62,971 nucleotides of DNA from Halomonas sp. 54_146 (GTDB taxonomy: Bacteria > Pseudomonadota > Gammaproteobacteria > Pseudomonadales > Halomonadaceae): contig NZ_LGEN01000021.1 of assembly GCF_001507855.1 (NCBI RefSeq), forward strand, positions 1-62,971. Reading direction: 5' to 3'. Shown one piece after another: positions 7,454 through 16,608 of this stretch. Below the pieces are notes generated by a model, which did no database searches, was not told the origin of the DNA, and was given only the letters and a program-made list of their open reading frames with translations. The position numbers and the translations under genes were made by a program. Numbering within the stretch: the stretch's first letter is position 1; each line of letters opens with the position of its first letter.

Positions 7454-9090
7454 TGACCCACCTCAGCTGGCAGCGCCGATAAGGCACGGGACTCGCGCGC
7501 TTTGGTGAAATAAACCTGCAAGAACTCCTCAAAGGTCTCTTTGTCAGCGGCTTCAATATCGTGCTGCTGCTGGTGCGAGGTTTCAATCAATTGCGCAAGT
7601 AGCGCTTCGCGGCTGCGCTGCATAGGCTCGGCTTTCAAGTGTTCTGCATGCTCTTTGGCCAGGCTCAGCATTAAATCACTCAATGAACCACCGTTCGCCT
7701 TGAGCCGCTCAAGCACTTGAGCAGACGGCGTTAGCGACGGGTCTTCCAGGCGTGGTGCAAGGCTTGCCAGGGCATCCGCATGAGGCGTCCCCTCTTCAAC
7801 GGCATCTAGCAGGCGGGCGACGTCGCCCATCTCTGCAAAAATCTGCCCGCCCCACTCACGTACCGAGGTGGGTTGGCCATGGTGGTATAGCGTGAGCTCA
7901 GGGTCGCGGCCGCGCTCAACGACCCAACGGCGGTTATCGTCTAAACGGTCACACTCTTCATCGGAAATCCACGGGCTGTCGCTGAGCAAACACCACATTA
8001 AGAAGGTGTCCACAAAGCGTATCTGGTCTTGTGTAACGCCGAGCGGGTCGAACGGGTTTAAATCCAAACAGCGCACTTCGATGTATTCCACGCCGCGGGC
8101 TTCAAGCGCCTGGCTGGGCGTTTCGTTGTGCTTAGCGACCCGCTTGGGGCGAATATCGCTGTAGTATTCGTTTTCGATCTGGAGAATATTGGCGTTTAAC
8201 TGGCGCCACTCCCCATCCACCTTCACGCCCATTTTTTCATAGTCAGGCCATGGCGAAGAAATGGCGTGACGCAGGGTATTCACGTAGTTGGAAAGCGAGT
8301 TGAAGCAGATTTTGAGCTGCGACTGTACTTTATTCTGATAGCCTAAATCCGACATACGCAGCGTGGTGGCGTAAGGCGCAAAATAGGTGTCGTCGCTGAG
8401 CGATTGGAGTTTTTCGGGTACCTTACCCTCAGGCAAAAAGCTCTTATCGATGGCCGGTGAGGCACCAAACAGATAGAGCAGTAACCAGCTATGACGGCGG
8501 AAATGGCGAATCATGCCGAAATAGCGGGTAGAGCGGTAATCGTTGAAGGGAATATTGGTGGCTTTTTCCAGCTCGCGCAGGGCGTGCCACATATCATCCG
8601 GCAACGACACGTTGTAGTGAACGCCCGCAATCGCCTGCATGATGCGGCCGTAGCGCATGTCCAACCCTTTGCGGTAAACATGCTTCATGGTGCCCACATT
8701 GGAGCTGCCGTAGTCGGCAATCGGCACGCTGTCGTTGCCGGATAGCCGCGAGGGCATGCTGCCGGGCCAAACCCATTCGTTTTGCAGGTGATGATAGGTA
8801 AAGGTGTGCAGGTCAGACAAAAAGGACAGCGCTTCACCCGGCTGAGAGTAAACCGGCGTAATGTACTCAAGCAGTGATTCTGAGTAATCGGTGGTGATAT
8901 GCGGGTGGGTCAACTTAGAGCCTAACGCGTGCGGGTGAGGCGTTTGCGCAATGTGGCCATTGGCATCAACCCGCAGCCCTTCTTTTTCAATCCCGCGACG
9001 CAGGCGGCCTAACCGACCAAGGCGCGCACTGGGTAACAGGCGCTCGATTTGCGCGGTCAGGGAGGATGGCACAGTGAGTTGTTCAGGCAA
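7450..9090 (-). CDS. gshA: Glutamate-cysteine ligase
   Basis: About 546 residues, matching the gammaproteobacterial GshA type. The ATP/glutamate-binding N-terminus reads RRGIEKEGLRV, followed by TTDYSESLLEYITP and GVHYNVSLPDDMW, all typical of the family. It makes gamma-glutamylcysteine, the first step of glutathione synthesis. Start: TTG 9090 has AAGGAG 8 nt upstream; GTG 9099 would leave almost no spacer. It is followed by dsbB with a 4-bp overlap, a cytoplasmic-thiol/periplasmic-disulfide pairing. Confidence 0.95.
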   Translation of the reverse strand: MPEQLTVPSSLTAQIERLLPSARLGRLGRLRRGIEKEGLRVDANGHIAQTPHPHALGSKLTHPHITTDYSESLLEYITPVYSQPGEALSFLSDLHTFTYHHLQNEWVWPGSMPSRLSGNDSVPIADYGSSNVGTMKHVYRKGLDMRYGRIMQAIAGVHYNVSLPDDMWHALRELEKATNIPFNDYRSTRYFGMIRHFRRHSWLLLYLFGASPAIDKSFLPEGKVPEKLQSLSDDTYFAPYATTLRMSDLGYQNKVQSQLKICFNSLSNYVNTLRHAISSPWPDYEKMGVKVDGEWRQLNANILQIENEYYSDIRPKRVAKHNETPSQALEARGVEYIEVRCLDLNPFDPLGVTQDQIRFVDTFLMWCLLSDSPWISDEECDRLDDNRRWVVERGRDPELTLYHHGQPTSVREWGGQIFAEMGDVARLLDAVEEGTPHADALASLAPRLEDPSLTPSAQVLERLKANGGSLSDLMLSLAKEHAEHLKAEPMQRSREALLAQLIETSHQQQHDIEAADKETFEEFLQVYFTKARESRALSALPAEVGQ

Positions 9091-9110
9091 GGTGAACACT
9101 CCTTGTCAGT

Positions 9111-9133
9111 AAAGCCCGCCGCAAGCGGGCTTT
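9111..9133 (-). terminator. Terminator hairpin downstream of tex
   Basis: Perfect 9-bp stem with a 5-nt loop (aaagcccgc/gcgggcttt). It lies after tex and before gshA, both on the minus strand. The tail is only TTT followed by ACTG, so termination may be partial. Confidence 0.65.
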
Positions 9134-9207
9134 GGTGTAGTCGGGTGGCATCGCCATCATCGCTGTCTCAAAAATAGACAACAGAATATGGCGACAACGA
9201 TCAATTT

Positions 9208-9240
9208 TTCAAGGCACAGGCTATTCAAGGCGCGCGACTA
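9208..9240 (-). repeat. Degenerate 16-17-bp tandem repeat at the tex stop codon
   Basis: Two units of the form ttcaaggc...cta (9208-9223 and 9224-9240). The second includes the tex stop codon. The array is followed, in the direction of tex transcription, by the hairpin at 9111-9133. Confidence 0.5.
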
Positions 9241-11577
9241 TTTGCCGCCTCGCGCTTTTAACAACGCAGCACCCAGCGCGCCCATGGGAGCCACGTCCGC
9301 TGGTTTAGCACTATTACGCTGGCCACGGGACGGCTTGCGAGTCGCATTGTGTTGATCCGTCGATGAGCTGCTGTTTTCAGCTTCCGGCTGGTCATCCAAA
9401 CGCATGGAAAGCCCTACCCGCTTGCGGGGAATATCGACACTCATCACCTTCACGCTGACAATATCCCCCGCTTTGACCACGCTGCGCGGGTCGTCGATAA
9501 AGCGATCCGATAGCGCCGAGATATGCACCAAACCATCCTGATGAACGCCGATATCCACAAAAGCACCGAAGTGTGTCACGTTGGTTACCGTGCCTTCGAG
9601 CACCATGCCAAGTTTGAGATCTTTGAGCGTTTCAACCCCCTCGCGGAACTCGGCAGCCTTGAATTCGGGGCGCGGGTCGCGGCCAGGCTTATCCAGCTCT
9701 TTGAGGATGTCACTCACCGTGGGCACGCCGAAACGCTCATCGGCAAAGTCGGCGGGCTTTAACGCTTTCAACGCGGCGCTATCGCCGATCAAGCCGCGCA
9801 CTTCACGACCGCTCTGCTTGGCGATGCGTTCTACCAAAGGGTAGGCTTCCGGGTGAACGGCGCTGGCATCCAAGGGGTTGTCAGCGTTGTGAATACGCAA
9901 GAAACCGGCGCACTGCTCGAAGGTTTTCGCCCCCAGGCGGCTAACGTCTAACAGCTCTTTACGGCTTTTGAAAGCACCTTTGGCATTACGCTGGGCAACG
10001 ATATTTTCCGCCAGTGTGGCACTCAGCCCAGCTACCCGAGAAAGCAGCGCACTAGAGGCGGTGTTCAAATCGACGCCGACGGCGTTGACGCAGTCTTCAA
10101 TCACCACTTCCAGGCTGCGCGACAGCTGCACTTGTGAGACATCGTGCTGGTATTGGCCTACGCCAATGGATTTGGGTTCGATTTTAACCAGCTCGGCCAG
10201 CGGGTCTTGAAGGCGACGACCAATCGAAACGGCACCGCGCACGGTGACATCAAGGTCCGGCATCTCTTTTGATGCGTACTCAGAAGCGGAGTAAACCGAG
10301 GCACCCGCTTCAGATACCATCACCTTGCTTAACGGATGCGCAGGGGCCAGCGCTTTGAGCAGCTCGCCTGCCAGCTTATCGGTTTCGCGGCTGGCGGTGC
10401 CGTTACCTACCGCAATCAGCTCAACGCCGTGCTGTTTCACCAGCTTGGCAAGCACGCCCAGGGCTTCATCCCAACGGTTTTGCGGCGCATGTGGGTAAAT
10501 CGTGGTGTGATCGACAAACTGCCCGGTGGCATCGATCACCGCGACTTTACAGCCGGTACGCTGGCCGGGGTCGATGGCAAGCGTCACTTTCTGCCCCGCT
10601 GGTGCGGCCAGCAGCAGGTCTTTCAGGTTGGCGGCGAACACCTCTATCGCGGTGAGCTCAGCCTGTTCGCGCAAACGTCCCAGCAGCTCGGTTTCCAGCG
10701 CCGTGTAAAGCTTTACGCGCCAGGTCCAGCGCACCACTTCGGCTAACCATTTATCCGCCGCGCGGCCTTGATCACTAATACCGAACTGCTTGGCAATCGC
10801 CACCTGGGCGGGGTGAACAGGCGCTTCGTCTTCGCCGGGCAGGCGAATCGACAGGCTCAACACGCCTTCGTTGCGCGCCCGAAACATCGCTAGTGCGCGG
10901 TGTGAGGGCGCTTTAGCGAGTTTCTCATCGTGCTCGAAATAGTCGGAGAACTTAGCGCCTTCCTGCTGCTTGCCTTCTAGCACGCGGGCGCTTAGTTCAC
11001 CTTCTTGCCATAGCCGCTCACGCAGCTGGCCAATTAGCTCAGGGTCTTCGGCGAAGCGCTCCATCAAAATCTGCTTGGCACCATCCAGCGCGGCTTTGGC
11101 ATCTTCAATGGCAGGAATATCGCCTTCCGCCGGGCGCAAATAGTTACCCGCTTCACTTTCTGGGTTAAGCGTTGGGTCGGTAAGCAAGGCGTCCGCCAGC
11201 GGCTCTAGCCCTGCTTCACGGGCAATTTGGGCTTTGGTGCGGCGCTTTTTCTTAAACGGTAGGTATAAATCTTCCAGCCGCTGCTTGGTCTCTGCGGCGT
11301 CAATGCTGGCTTTCAGCGTGGCATCTAGTTTGCCTTGCTCATCAATGCTGGTTAGCACTGCGGTGCGGCGCTCTTCCAACTCACGTAAATAGCGCAGGCG
11401 CTCATCAAGCTGGCGCAGCTGGATATCGTCTAGCGCGCCGGTGATTTCTTTACGGTAACGGGCAATAAACGGCACGGTGGCACCGCCATCCAGTAGTTCC
11501 ACCGTGGCGGAGACTTGCTCGGGACGCACGCCTAACTCCGTGGCTAGGCGGGAAACAATACGCTGATTAACATCCAT
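9238..11577 (-). CDS. tex: Tex-family RNA-binding transcription accessory protein
   Basis: About 779 residues, the usual Tex length. An N-terminal helical domain (VPFIARYRKEITGALDD) is followed by a YqgF/RNase-H-like domain near 330 (LAIDPGQRTGCKVAVID), helix-hairpin-helix motifs around 500-560 (DLNTASSALLSRVAGL) and a C-terminal S1 RNA-binding domain near 653-722 (THFGAFVDIGVHQDGLVHIS). Tex is a conserved transcription-elongation/RNA-associated factor. ATG 11577 is preferred; a TTG three codons upstream is also in frame. It appears monocistronic, with its own downstream hairpin. Confidence 0.95.
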   Translation of the reverse strand: MDVNQRIVSRLATELGVRPEQVSATVELLDGGATVPFIARYRKEITGALDDIQLRQLDERLRYLRELEERRTAVLTSIDEQGKLDATLKASIDAAETKQRLEDLYLPFKKKRRTKAQIAREAGLEPLADALLTDPTLNPESEAGNYLRPAEGDIPAIEDAKAALDGAKQILMERFAEDPELIGQLRERLWQEGELSARVLEGKQQEGAKFSDYFEHDEKLAKAPSHRALAMFRARNEGVLSLSIRLPGEDEAPVHPAQVAIAKQFGISDQGRAADKWLAEVVRWTWRVKLYTALETELLGRLREQAELTAIEVFAANLKDLLLAAPAGQKVTLAIDPGQRTGCKVAVIDATGQFVDHTTIYPHAPQNRWDEALGVLAKLVKQHGVELIAVGNGTASRETDKLAGELLKALAPAHPLSKVMVSEAGASVYSASEYASKEMPDLDVTVRGAVSIGRRLQDPLAELVKIEPKSIGVGQYQHDVSQVQLSRSLEVVIEDCVNAVGVDLNTASSALLSRVAGLSATLAENIVAQRNAKGAFKSRKELLDVSRLGAKTFEQCAGFLRIHNADNPLDASAVHPEAYPLVERIAKQSGREVRGLIGDSAALKALKPADFADERFGVPTVSDILKELDKPGRDPRPEFKAAEFREGVETLKDLKLGMVLEGTVTNVTHFGAFVDIGVHQDGLVHISALSDRFIDDPRSVVKAGDIVSVKVMSVDIPRKRVGLSMRLDDQPEAENSSSSTDQHNATRKPSRGQRNSAKPADVAPMGALGAALLKARGGK

Positions 11578-11697
11578 AAATGGCAACTAACTCATGCAGC
11601 ATTTTTAAGTGCCAACAAGGTATCACAAACGGTCTGTTACCGCTTTATCTGCACGTGAAGGGGGCTGCATGGAAGTGCCCCAAAACGCCTAAACGGC

Positions 11698-11723
11698 AAA
11701 AGGCCGCCCGGAGGCGGCCTTTT
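11698..11723 (-). terminator. Terminator of pckA
   Basis: Perfect 11-bp stem with a CGGA loop (aaaaggccgcc/ggcggcctttt), with T-rich sequence on both sides. It lies downstream of pckA on the minus strand, between that gene and tex. Confidence 0.85.
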
Positions 11724-11726
11724 ACT

Positions 11727-11790
11727 ATTCATTTACTTAGCCATTCATTTACTTAGTCATTCATTGACTCGGTCAGTCATTCACTGCTGG
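11727..11790 (-). repeat. 16-bp tandem array, 4 copies, between pckA stop and terminator
   Basis: Units at 11727-11742, 11743-11758, 11759-11774 and 11775-11790 have a consensus near attcatttacttagtc and decay progressively toward the pckA stop codon at 11801. The first two units differ at one base. It ends 3 bp before the terminator hairpin. Confidence 0.85.
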
Positions 11791-11800
11791 GTGCTACTCA

Positions 11801-13357
11801 TCAGGTCAGCTGCGGGCCGGCCTTGATGATGGCGTCGTTAACGCCTTCAAATTTCTTGAAGTTATCGACGAACTTAGTCGCCAGCTCTTTAAGGTGACGG
11901 TCGTAGGCGTCGCGGTCTTCCCAGGTATCGCGTGGGTCGAGCAGGCTAGAATCGACACCCGGCACGGCTACCGGCACTTGCAGGTTTAAACCTTCAATGT
12001 GCTTGGTTTCCACATCGCGCAGAATACCAGACTGAATGGCGCTAATAATGGCGCGGGTGGTGGGGATCGAGAAGCGCGAGCCACCTTCACCATACGCACC
12101 GCCGGTCCAGCCGGTGTTGACCAAATACACCTGGGCGTCTTTCTTATCGACACGCTTGATCAGCAGGTCAGCGTACTCGCGGGCAGGACGCGGGAAGAAC
12201 GGCGCGCCAAAACAGGTAGAGAACGTGGCGGCCAGGCCTTCAGAAGAGCCCATTTCGGTAGAGCCTACCTTCGCGGTGTAGCCGGACAAGAAGTGGTACG
12301 CGGCAGCTTCTTTGGAAAGAATCGACACCGGGGGCAGTACGCCAGACATATCGCAGGTCAAGAACACGATGGCGTTCGGCTCGCCCGCTAGGTTTTCCGC
12401 TACGCGCTTTTCAACGTGCTCTAACGGGTAAGCGGCACGCGAGTTCTGGGTTAGGCTGTCGTCGGCGTAGTCAGGCTCGCGGCGGTCATCCAACACCACG
12501 TTTTCCAGCACGGTGCCAAACTTAATCGCGTTCCAGATAACCGGCTCGTTCTTCTCGGAAAGATCGATGCACTTAGCGTAGCAGCCGCCTTCCATGTTGA
12601 AGACAATATCGTCGCCCCAGGCGTGCTCGTCATCACCAATCAGGTAACGGGCTTGGTCAGCTGAAAGCGTGGTTTTACCGGTGCCTGAAAGGCCGAAGAA
12701 CAGGCAGGTTTCGCCATCTTCACCCACGTTCGCCGAGCAGTGCATGGGCAGTACGTCGGCAGCCGGCAGCAGGAAGTTTTGCACCGAGAACATGGCTTTT
12801 TTCATTTCACCGGCGTAGCGCATACCGGCGATCAGCACTTTTTTCTCGGCAAAATTAATGATCACGCAGCCGTCAGAGTTGGTGCCATCGCGAGAAGGGT
12901 CACACTCAAAGCCCGCGGCGTTAAGAATCGTCCACTCGTCTTTAGCCGCTGGGTTGTAGGCCTGGGGGCGCACAAACATGGTGCGGCCAAACAGGTTCTG
13001 CCAAGCCGTTTCGGTGGTGACGCGAACCGGCAGGTAGTGCTTTGAGTCACTGCCTACGTGCAATTCAGAAACAAAACTTTCCTGGCTGAGCAGGTGGTCG
13101 TTGACACGATCCCACAAGGCGCTGAACTTGTCAGCATCGAAAGGACGGTTAACGCTACCCCAATCGATTTGGCTGCTTGTAGAGGGCTCATCAACGATAT
13201 AGCGATCTTTCGGTGAGCGGCCGGTACGTAGGCCGGTGTTTACTACCAAGGCACCGTTGGCCGACAGGCGGCCTTCGCCACGTGCCACGGCGCGCTCGAC
13301 GAGTTCGGCGCTGCTGAGATTGACGTGGGCTTGGGGAGCGGCTTGAGTCGTGGTCAT
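11801..13357 (-). CDS. pckA: Phosphoenolpyruvate carboxykinase (ATP)
   Basis: 518 residues, the ATP-dependent type. Motifs visible: [14 protein letters not shown] for substrate binding, the kinase P-loop GLSGTGKT at about 222-229, the metal-binding [18 protein letters not shown], and [14 protein letters not shown]. It converts oxaloacetate and ATP to phosphoenolpyruvate, the entry to gluconeogenesis, in the cytoplasm. Its downstream end shows a stop, tandem array, hairpin arrangement. The 396-bp upstream gap probably holds its promoter. Confidence 0.96.
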   Translation of the reverse strand: MTTTQAAPQAHVNLSSAELVERAVARGEGRLSANGALVVNTGLRTGRSPKDRYIVDEPSTSSQIDWGSVNRPFDADKFSALWDRVNDHLLSQESFVSELHVGSDSKHYLPVRVTTETAWQNLFGRTMFVRPQAYNPAAKDEWTILNAAGFECDPSRDGTNSDGCVIINFAEKKVLIAGMRYAGEMKKAMFSVQNFLLPAADVLPMHCSANVGEDGETCLFFGLSGTGKTTLSADQARYLIGDDEHAWGDDIVFNMEGGCYAKCIDLSEKNEPVIWNAIKFGTVLENVVLDDRREPDYADDSLTQNSRAAYPLEHVEKRVAENLAGEPNAIVFLTCDMSGVLPPVSILSKEAAAYHFLSGYTAKVGSTEMGSSEGLAATFSTCFGAPFFPRPAREYADLLIKRVDKKDAQVYLVNTGWTGGAYGEGGSRFSIPTTRAIISAIQSGILRDVETKHIEGLNLQVPVAVPGVDSSLLDPRDTWEDRDAYDRHLKELATKFVDNFKKFEGVNDAIIKAGPQLT

Positions 13358-13753
13358 GTCGATTCCTGGGCCTTAAGGCCGTTGTATCTCGTTACCGGGC
13401 GCTGGGAAACTGTTTACAAAAGGGCGATCTGCAAAAGGAGCCACCTACAAATCACAAGACTCCTTCCTTTTAGCAAACACCTTCTTACCGTCGCCTTGAA
13501 ATATTCGCCCCAGCCTCTGGCTAACCGGCTGGGTACTCTAAAGTCGAGCGCATTATGGCAAAAAGAACGCCCCTGGGAAATGGGGGCGTGGACCAAATAT
13601 CTTGTAGTTAAACTACTACACAACCACTACATTTTGTGTTGCAGTGCAATATTAATTCAAACAGGCGTTTACCAACTAGGCTGAATCCATTGAATCCATT
13701 AGCCCAACAGCAAGGCGTTACGCGGGCACGCGAAAGCGCTCTCGACTACATGC
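13358..13753. other. Intergenic region between pckA and hslO
   Basis: 396 bp without a convincing gene. From right to left (direction of transcription) it holds the hslO downstream region with a 9-bp direct repeat (13683-13700, gaatccatt twice), a hairpin with a T-run at 13560-13590, and then the presumed pckA promoter and leader. Open frames here have no ribosome-binding site or recognisable motif. Confidence 0.5.
13560..13590 (-). terminator. Terminator downstream of hslO
   Basis: A 7-bp stem (acgcccc/ggggcgt) with a 9-nt loop is followed on the minus strand by TCTTTTTGCC. This is a canonical intrinsic-terminator layout about 165 bp after the hslO stop. Confidence 0.7.
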
Positions 13754-14629
13754 TTAGTGAATTGTCGGTGGCGGTGCCTCAGGGTCGTCTAATAAAGTTT
13801 CAATATCTGCCGCTGTGTAGTGATATTTCGTATGGCAAAAGTGACATTGTGTATCTATCGCGCCTTGCTCAAGCAGAATATCACGCAGCTCTTCCTGGCC
13901 TAACGAGAGCAGCGCGTAGCTCATCCGCTCCCGCGAGCAGGTACAGCCAAAACGCAGCGCCTTGGGCTCAAAAACGCGCACCGTTTCTTCGTGGTAGAGG
14001 CGGTAAAGCACTTCACGTTGCTCAAGCCCCAGCAGCTCTTCTGTTTTGATGGTATCGGCCAATTGCACGCTGCGCTCCCATGCATCCACATCTTGATTCT
14101 GCGACTCTTCCGGCAAGCGCTGAAGGAGCAACCCCCCAGCGCGTTCGCCATCTGCCGCTAGCCACAAGCGCGTTGGCAACTGCTCAGACTGGCTGAAATA
14201 AGCTTCCAAACAGCCCCCTAGCGAGTCTTGGTCAAGCGCTACAATGCCCTGGTAGCGATGCCCTTCACGTGGGTCAAGGGTAATCACAATTTGGCCTTCG
14301 CCCACCAGCTCGCGGAAGCTGGCATGTTCACTGGGCAGAACAGCGTCTTCTGCAATACGGGCAATGGCGCGCAGTTCGCCGCCAGGGTTAGATTCGGCCA
14401 TTAAAAGCGCAAGCACGCCTTGCCCACGCACTTCGATACTCAGCGTGCCGTCTAGCTTGACGGTATCGGTAAGCAGCGCCACGGCGGCTAACAGTTCGCC
14501 CAACAGTTCATTTACGGCTGGCGGGTAGGCATGACGGTCCAACACTTCGTGGTAGGCGGCCGCCAAGGTGACGATTTCACCGCGTACATTGGTGTGATCG
14601 AACATAAAGCGTTGAATTTGGTCGGACAT
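13754..14629 (-). CDS. hslO: Redox-regulated chaperone Hsp33
   Basis: 291 residues. The C-terminal zinc/redox switch has the Hsp33 pattern CxC...CxxC at Cys229, Cys231, Cys262 and Cys265 ([10 protein letters not shown] and [10 protein letters not shown]). The N-terminal substrate-binding domain includes RGEIVTL and [12 protein letters not shown]. Under oxidative stress the cysteines form disulfides, release zinc and activate a holdase that protects unfolding proteins in the cytoplasm. It lies downstream of hslR in the same direction. Confidence 0.95.
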   Translation of the reverse strand: MSDQIQRFMFDHTNVRGEIVTLAAAYHEVLDRHAYPPAVNELLGELLAAVALLTDTVKLDGTLSIEVRGQGVLALLMAESNPGGELRAIARIAEDAVLPSEHASFRELVGEGQIVITLDPREGHRYQGIVALDQDSLGGCLEAYFSQSEQLPTRLWLAADGERAGGLLLQRLPEESQNQDVDAWERSVQLADTIKTEELLGLEQREVLYRLYHEETVRVFEPKALRFGCTCSRERMSYALLSLGQEELRDILLEQGAIDTQCHFCHTKYHYTAADIETLLDDPEAPPPTIH

Positions 14630-14648
14630 GATTTAGCTACCTAAGGTT

Positions 14649-14682
14649 GGGCTTATTAAGGGCTATTAACGGGCTTATTAAA
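14649..14682 (-). repeat. 11-12-bp tandem repeat, 3 copies, between hslR and hslO
   Basis: Three units of gggcttattaa type (14649-14659, 14660-14670, 14671-14682) just after the hslR stop codon in transcription order. Confidence 0.65.
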
Positions 14683-14700
14683 GCAAGGCTAAAGACAAGG

Positions 14701-15090
14701 CTATTCGCCCTGGTGGCGCTGAAAACGCTGAATATCGCGGCGTTGCTTTTTGTCGGGGCGTTTAAGCGGATGCTGCATCGCCTCGTTAGTCAACCGGCGA
14801 GCCTCGGCTTCTTTAGCGCGGCGCTGTGCGCTTTCTTCGGTTTCCGCATAAAGCGTGCGCGCTTCTGGGGCACCGCGCCGTTGATCCGAGAGTGACAATA
14901 CTTCTACTTCCAGGGTCTCCCAACCCTGGGGCACGCGAATAAGCGCACCGATTTCCACCTGCTTACTGGTTTTAGCGCGGCCGCCGTCGTAATGTACTTT
15001 GCCGCCTTCAATGGCTTTTTTGGCAAGCGCGCGGGTCTTAAAAAAACGCGCGGCCCACAGCCATTTATCCAAGCGTACGCTCTCACTCAT
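14701..15090 (-). CDS. hslR: Heat-shock protein Hsp15, S4-domain ribosome-associated protein
   Basis: 129 residues. The N-terminal S4 RNA-binding motif (VRLDKWLWAARFFKTRALA, then AIEGGKVHYDG) is followed by a basic, charged C-terminal tail rich in Arg and Lys. In E. coli Hsp15 binds free 50S subunits carrying a nascent chain and helps recycle stalled complexes. Its ATG overlaps the yrfG stop by 4 bp. The yrfG-hslR-hslO order matches the heat-shock cluster known from other gammaproteobacteria. Confidence 0.93.
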   Translation of the reverse strand: MSESVRLDKWLWAARFFKTRALAKKAIEGGKVHYDGGRAKTSKQVEIGALIRVPQGWETLEVEVLSLSDQRRGAPEARTLYAETEESAQRRAKEAEARRLTNEAMQHPLKRPDKKQRRDIQRFQRHQGE

Positions 15091-15776
15091 TCACGCTCTC
15101 CTTGGGGTGCTCGTTGCCCAAAGCACTGTTCTGGCAGCAGGTGGGCAAACTTATCGAGGGCAATAAATTCCTGTAGTTCTTTTTCAGGACGTTGGCTATT
15201 AGGCTGCTTGATGCCCAGCAAATGCTTAATACCGAATTCGCGAGCGCTTTCCAGCACGCGGGCATTGTCATCGATAAACAGCGTGCGCGCGGGGTCAAAG
15301 GGCTCAATCTTCTGCAAGGCAAACCAGAAGGCCTGTTCTTCTTTGGCAGCGCCAACATCCTCGGAAGAAACAATAACATCAAGGTAGCTTTCCAGGCCGG
15401 TGAGCGGCAGCTTTAGGGCGAGGCTCGCGCGGTCAGCGTTGGTGGCCAGAATAACGCGAGGGTGCGCTTGTTTAAGCCATTGCAGAAAATCCAGCGCGTC
15501 ACTGCGCAGGCCTATCAGGTGCTGAACTTCGCGTTTCAGGGCAACAATATCGACCCCCAGCTCGCGGCTCCAGTACGCCAAGCTGTACCAGTTCAAGGTG
15601 CCCTGCTCGCCAATGATGCGCTCGACCAACGCCGTTTGAGAGGCTTCATCAAGATGGTGCAACTCGCGGTAGCGCCGCGGCAAATGCTCTAGCCAAAAGT
15701 GGCTGTCAAAGTGTAAATCCAGCAGCGTGCCATCCATATCGAGTAGGACGGTGTCTACCTCGCGCCAATCAATCAT
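15087..15776 (-). CDS. yrfG: HAD-superfamily GMP/IMP nucleotidase
   Basis: About 229 residues. HAD motif I is LLDMDGTLLD (Asp13 and Asp15), motif II is in LATNADR, the motif III lysine follows in the AKEEQ region, and motif IV is FIDDN. It dephosphorylates purine nucleoside monophosphates in the homologous E. coli YrfG. The start at ATG 15776 (MIDWREVDTV) is supported by GGAG six bases upstream; an upstream in-frame extension to 15839 has no such support. It is divergent from nudE and coupled to hslR. Confidence 0.9.
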   Translation of the reverse strand: MIDWREVDTVLLDMDGTLLDLHFDSHFWLEHLPRRYRELHHLDEASQTALVERIIGEQGTLNWYSLAYWSRELGVDIVALKREVQHLIGLRSDALDFLQWLKQAHPRVILATNADRASLALKLPLTGLESYLDVIVSSEDVGAAKEEQAFWFALQKIEPFDPARTLFIDDNARVLESAREFGIKHLLGIKQPNSQRPEKELQEFIALDKFAHLLPEQCFGQRAPQGERE

Positions 15777-15853
15777 CGCCGCTCCAGTCAGATAAGGAGT
15801 AAGCATGCTATTGTAGCTTAACCGCTTTTTACCAGCCATGGAGGCGCTCTTCT

Positions 15854-16504
15854 ATGTCTAAAATGTCTAAAACATCCCCCACACACTCCACGCCTGATCC
15901 TGCTGAAAACGCTAGCGTTAACCGCTCTGGTTACCTGCGTAAACCGCAAATTTTATCCCGCGAATGTGTCGCAAAAAGCCGTCTATTTCAGGTGGAGTCG
16001 TTAGCACTGCGCTTTTCTAACGGCGAGGAGCGCCAATTTGAGCGCTTAACCGGCGCTGACCGTGGTGCCGTAATGATTGTCGCCATGCCTGACCCAGAGC
16101 ATGTGCTGTTGATCCGCGAATACGCAGCAGGGTTCGAGGATTACGTGCTTACGCTGCCCAAAGGGCTGGTTGATCCCGGTGAAGATATTATCACCGCCGC
16201 CAACCGTGAACTGATGGAAGAATGCGGGTTTGGGGCGCATCGTATTGAACCGCTGGTAGAGCTTTCATTGGCACCTAACTATATGCGCCACCGCATGCAG
16301 GTGCTGCTCGCCACCGACCTTTACCCCAAGCGCTTACCTGGGGATGAGCCTGAGCCGTTAATTGTCGAAACCCATGCGTTGGAGGAACTGCCCGCGCTGT
16401 TAATGCGGGAAGATTTTCACGAGGCACGCGCCATCGCCGCGCTTTACATCGCCAGAGATAAGCTGCGGGAAGAAAAGCGCAATAGTGAGACAAACCTGCT
16501 TTAA
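15854..16504 (+). CDS. nudE: ADP compounds hydrolase NudE (Nudix)
   Basis: 216 residues. A complete Nudix box lies at about 104-126: GLVDPGEDIITAANREL, then MEECG, which fits G-x5-E-x7-R-E-U-x-E-E-x-G-U. The RLTGADRGAVMIV and YMRHRMQVLLATDL segments match NudE, which hydrolyses ADP-ribose, Ap3A and NADH-type dinucleotides. The first 25 residues are polar and poorly conserved in character. GGAGG lies nine bases before the ATG. It is divergent from yrfG, with only 77 bp between the start codons. Confidence 0.92.
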   Translation: MSKMSKTSPTHSTPDPAENASVNRSGYLRKPQILSRECVAKSRLFQVESLALRFSNGEERQFERLTGADRGAVMIVAMPDPEHVLLIREYAAGFEDYVLTLPKGLVDPGEDIITAANRELMEECGFGAHRIEPLVELSLAPNYMRHRMQVLLATDLYPKRLPGDEPEPLIVETHALEELPALLMREDFHEARAIAALYIARDKLREEKRNSETNLL

Positions 16505-16513
16505 CGTGAAAGC

Positions 16514-16541
16514 AACGCCAAACCTTCTTCAGTTTGGCGTT
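16514..16541. terminator. Bidirectional hairpin between nudE and ilvD
   Basis: Perfect 10-bp stem (aacgccaaac/gtttggcgtt) with an 8-nt loop, between the convergent ends of nudE (+) and ilvD (-). Its right arm is also the first unit of the adjacent 19-bp tandem array. Confidence 0.7.
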
Positions 16542-16606
16542 ACTTGCATAGCTTGGTGCTGCTTACATAGTTTGACGCTGCTTACATAGCTTGGCGTTTC
16601 GCGTGC
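16531..16606 (-). repeat. 19-bp tandem array, 4 copies, seeded by a terminator arm
   Basis: Units start at 16531, 16550, 16569 and 16588. Each begins ag[tc]ttg[ga][ct]g, and units 1-3 end cat. The first unit contains the right arm of the 16514-16541 hairpin; the last, most diverged unit runs up to the ilvD stop codon at 16609. Confidence 0.8.
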
Positions 16607-16608
16607 TA

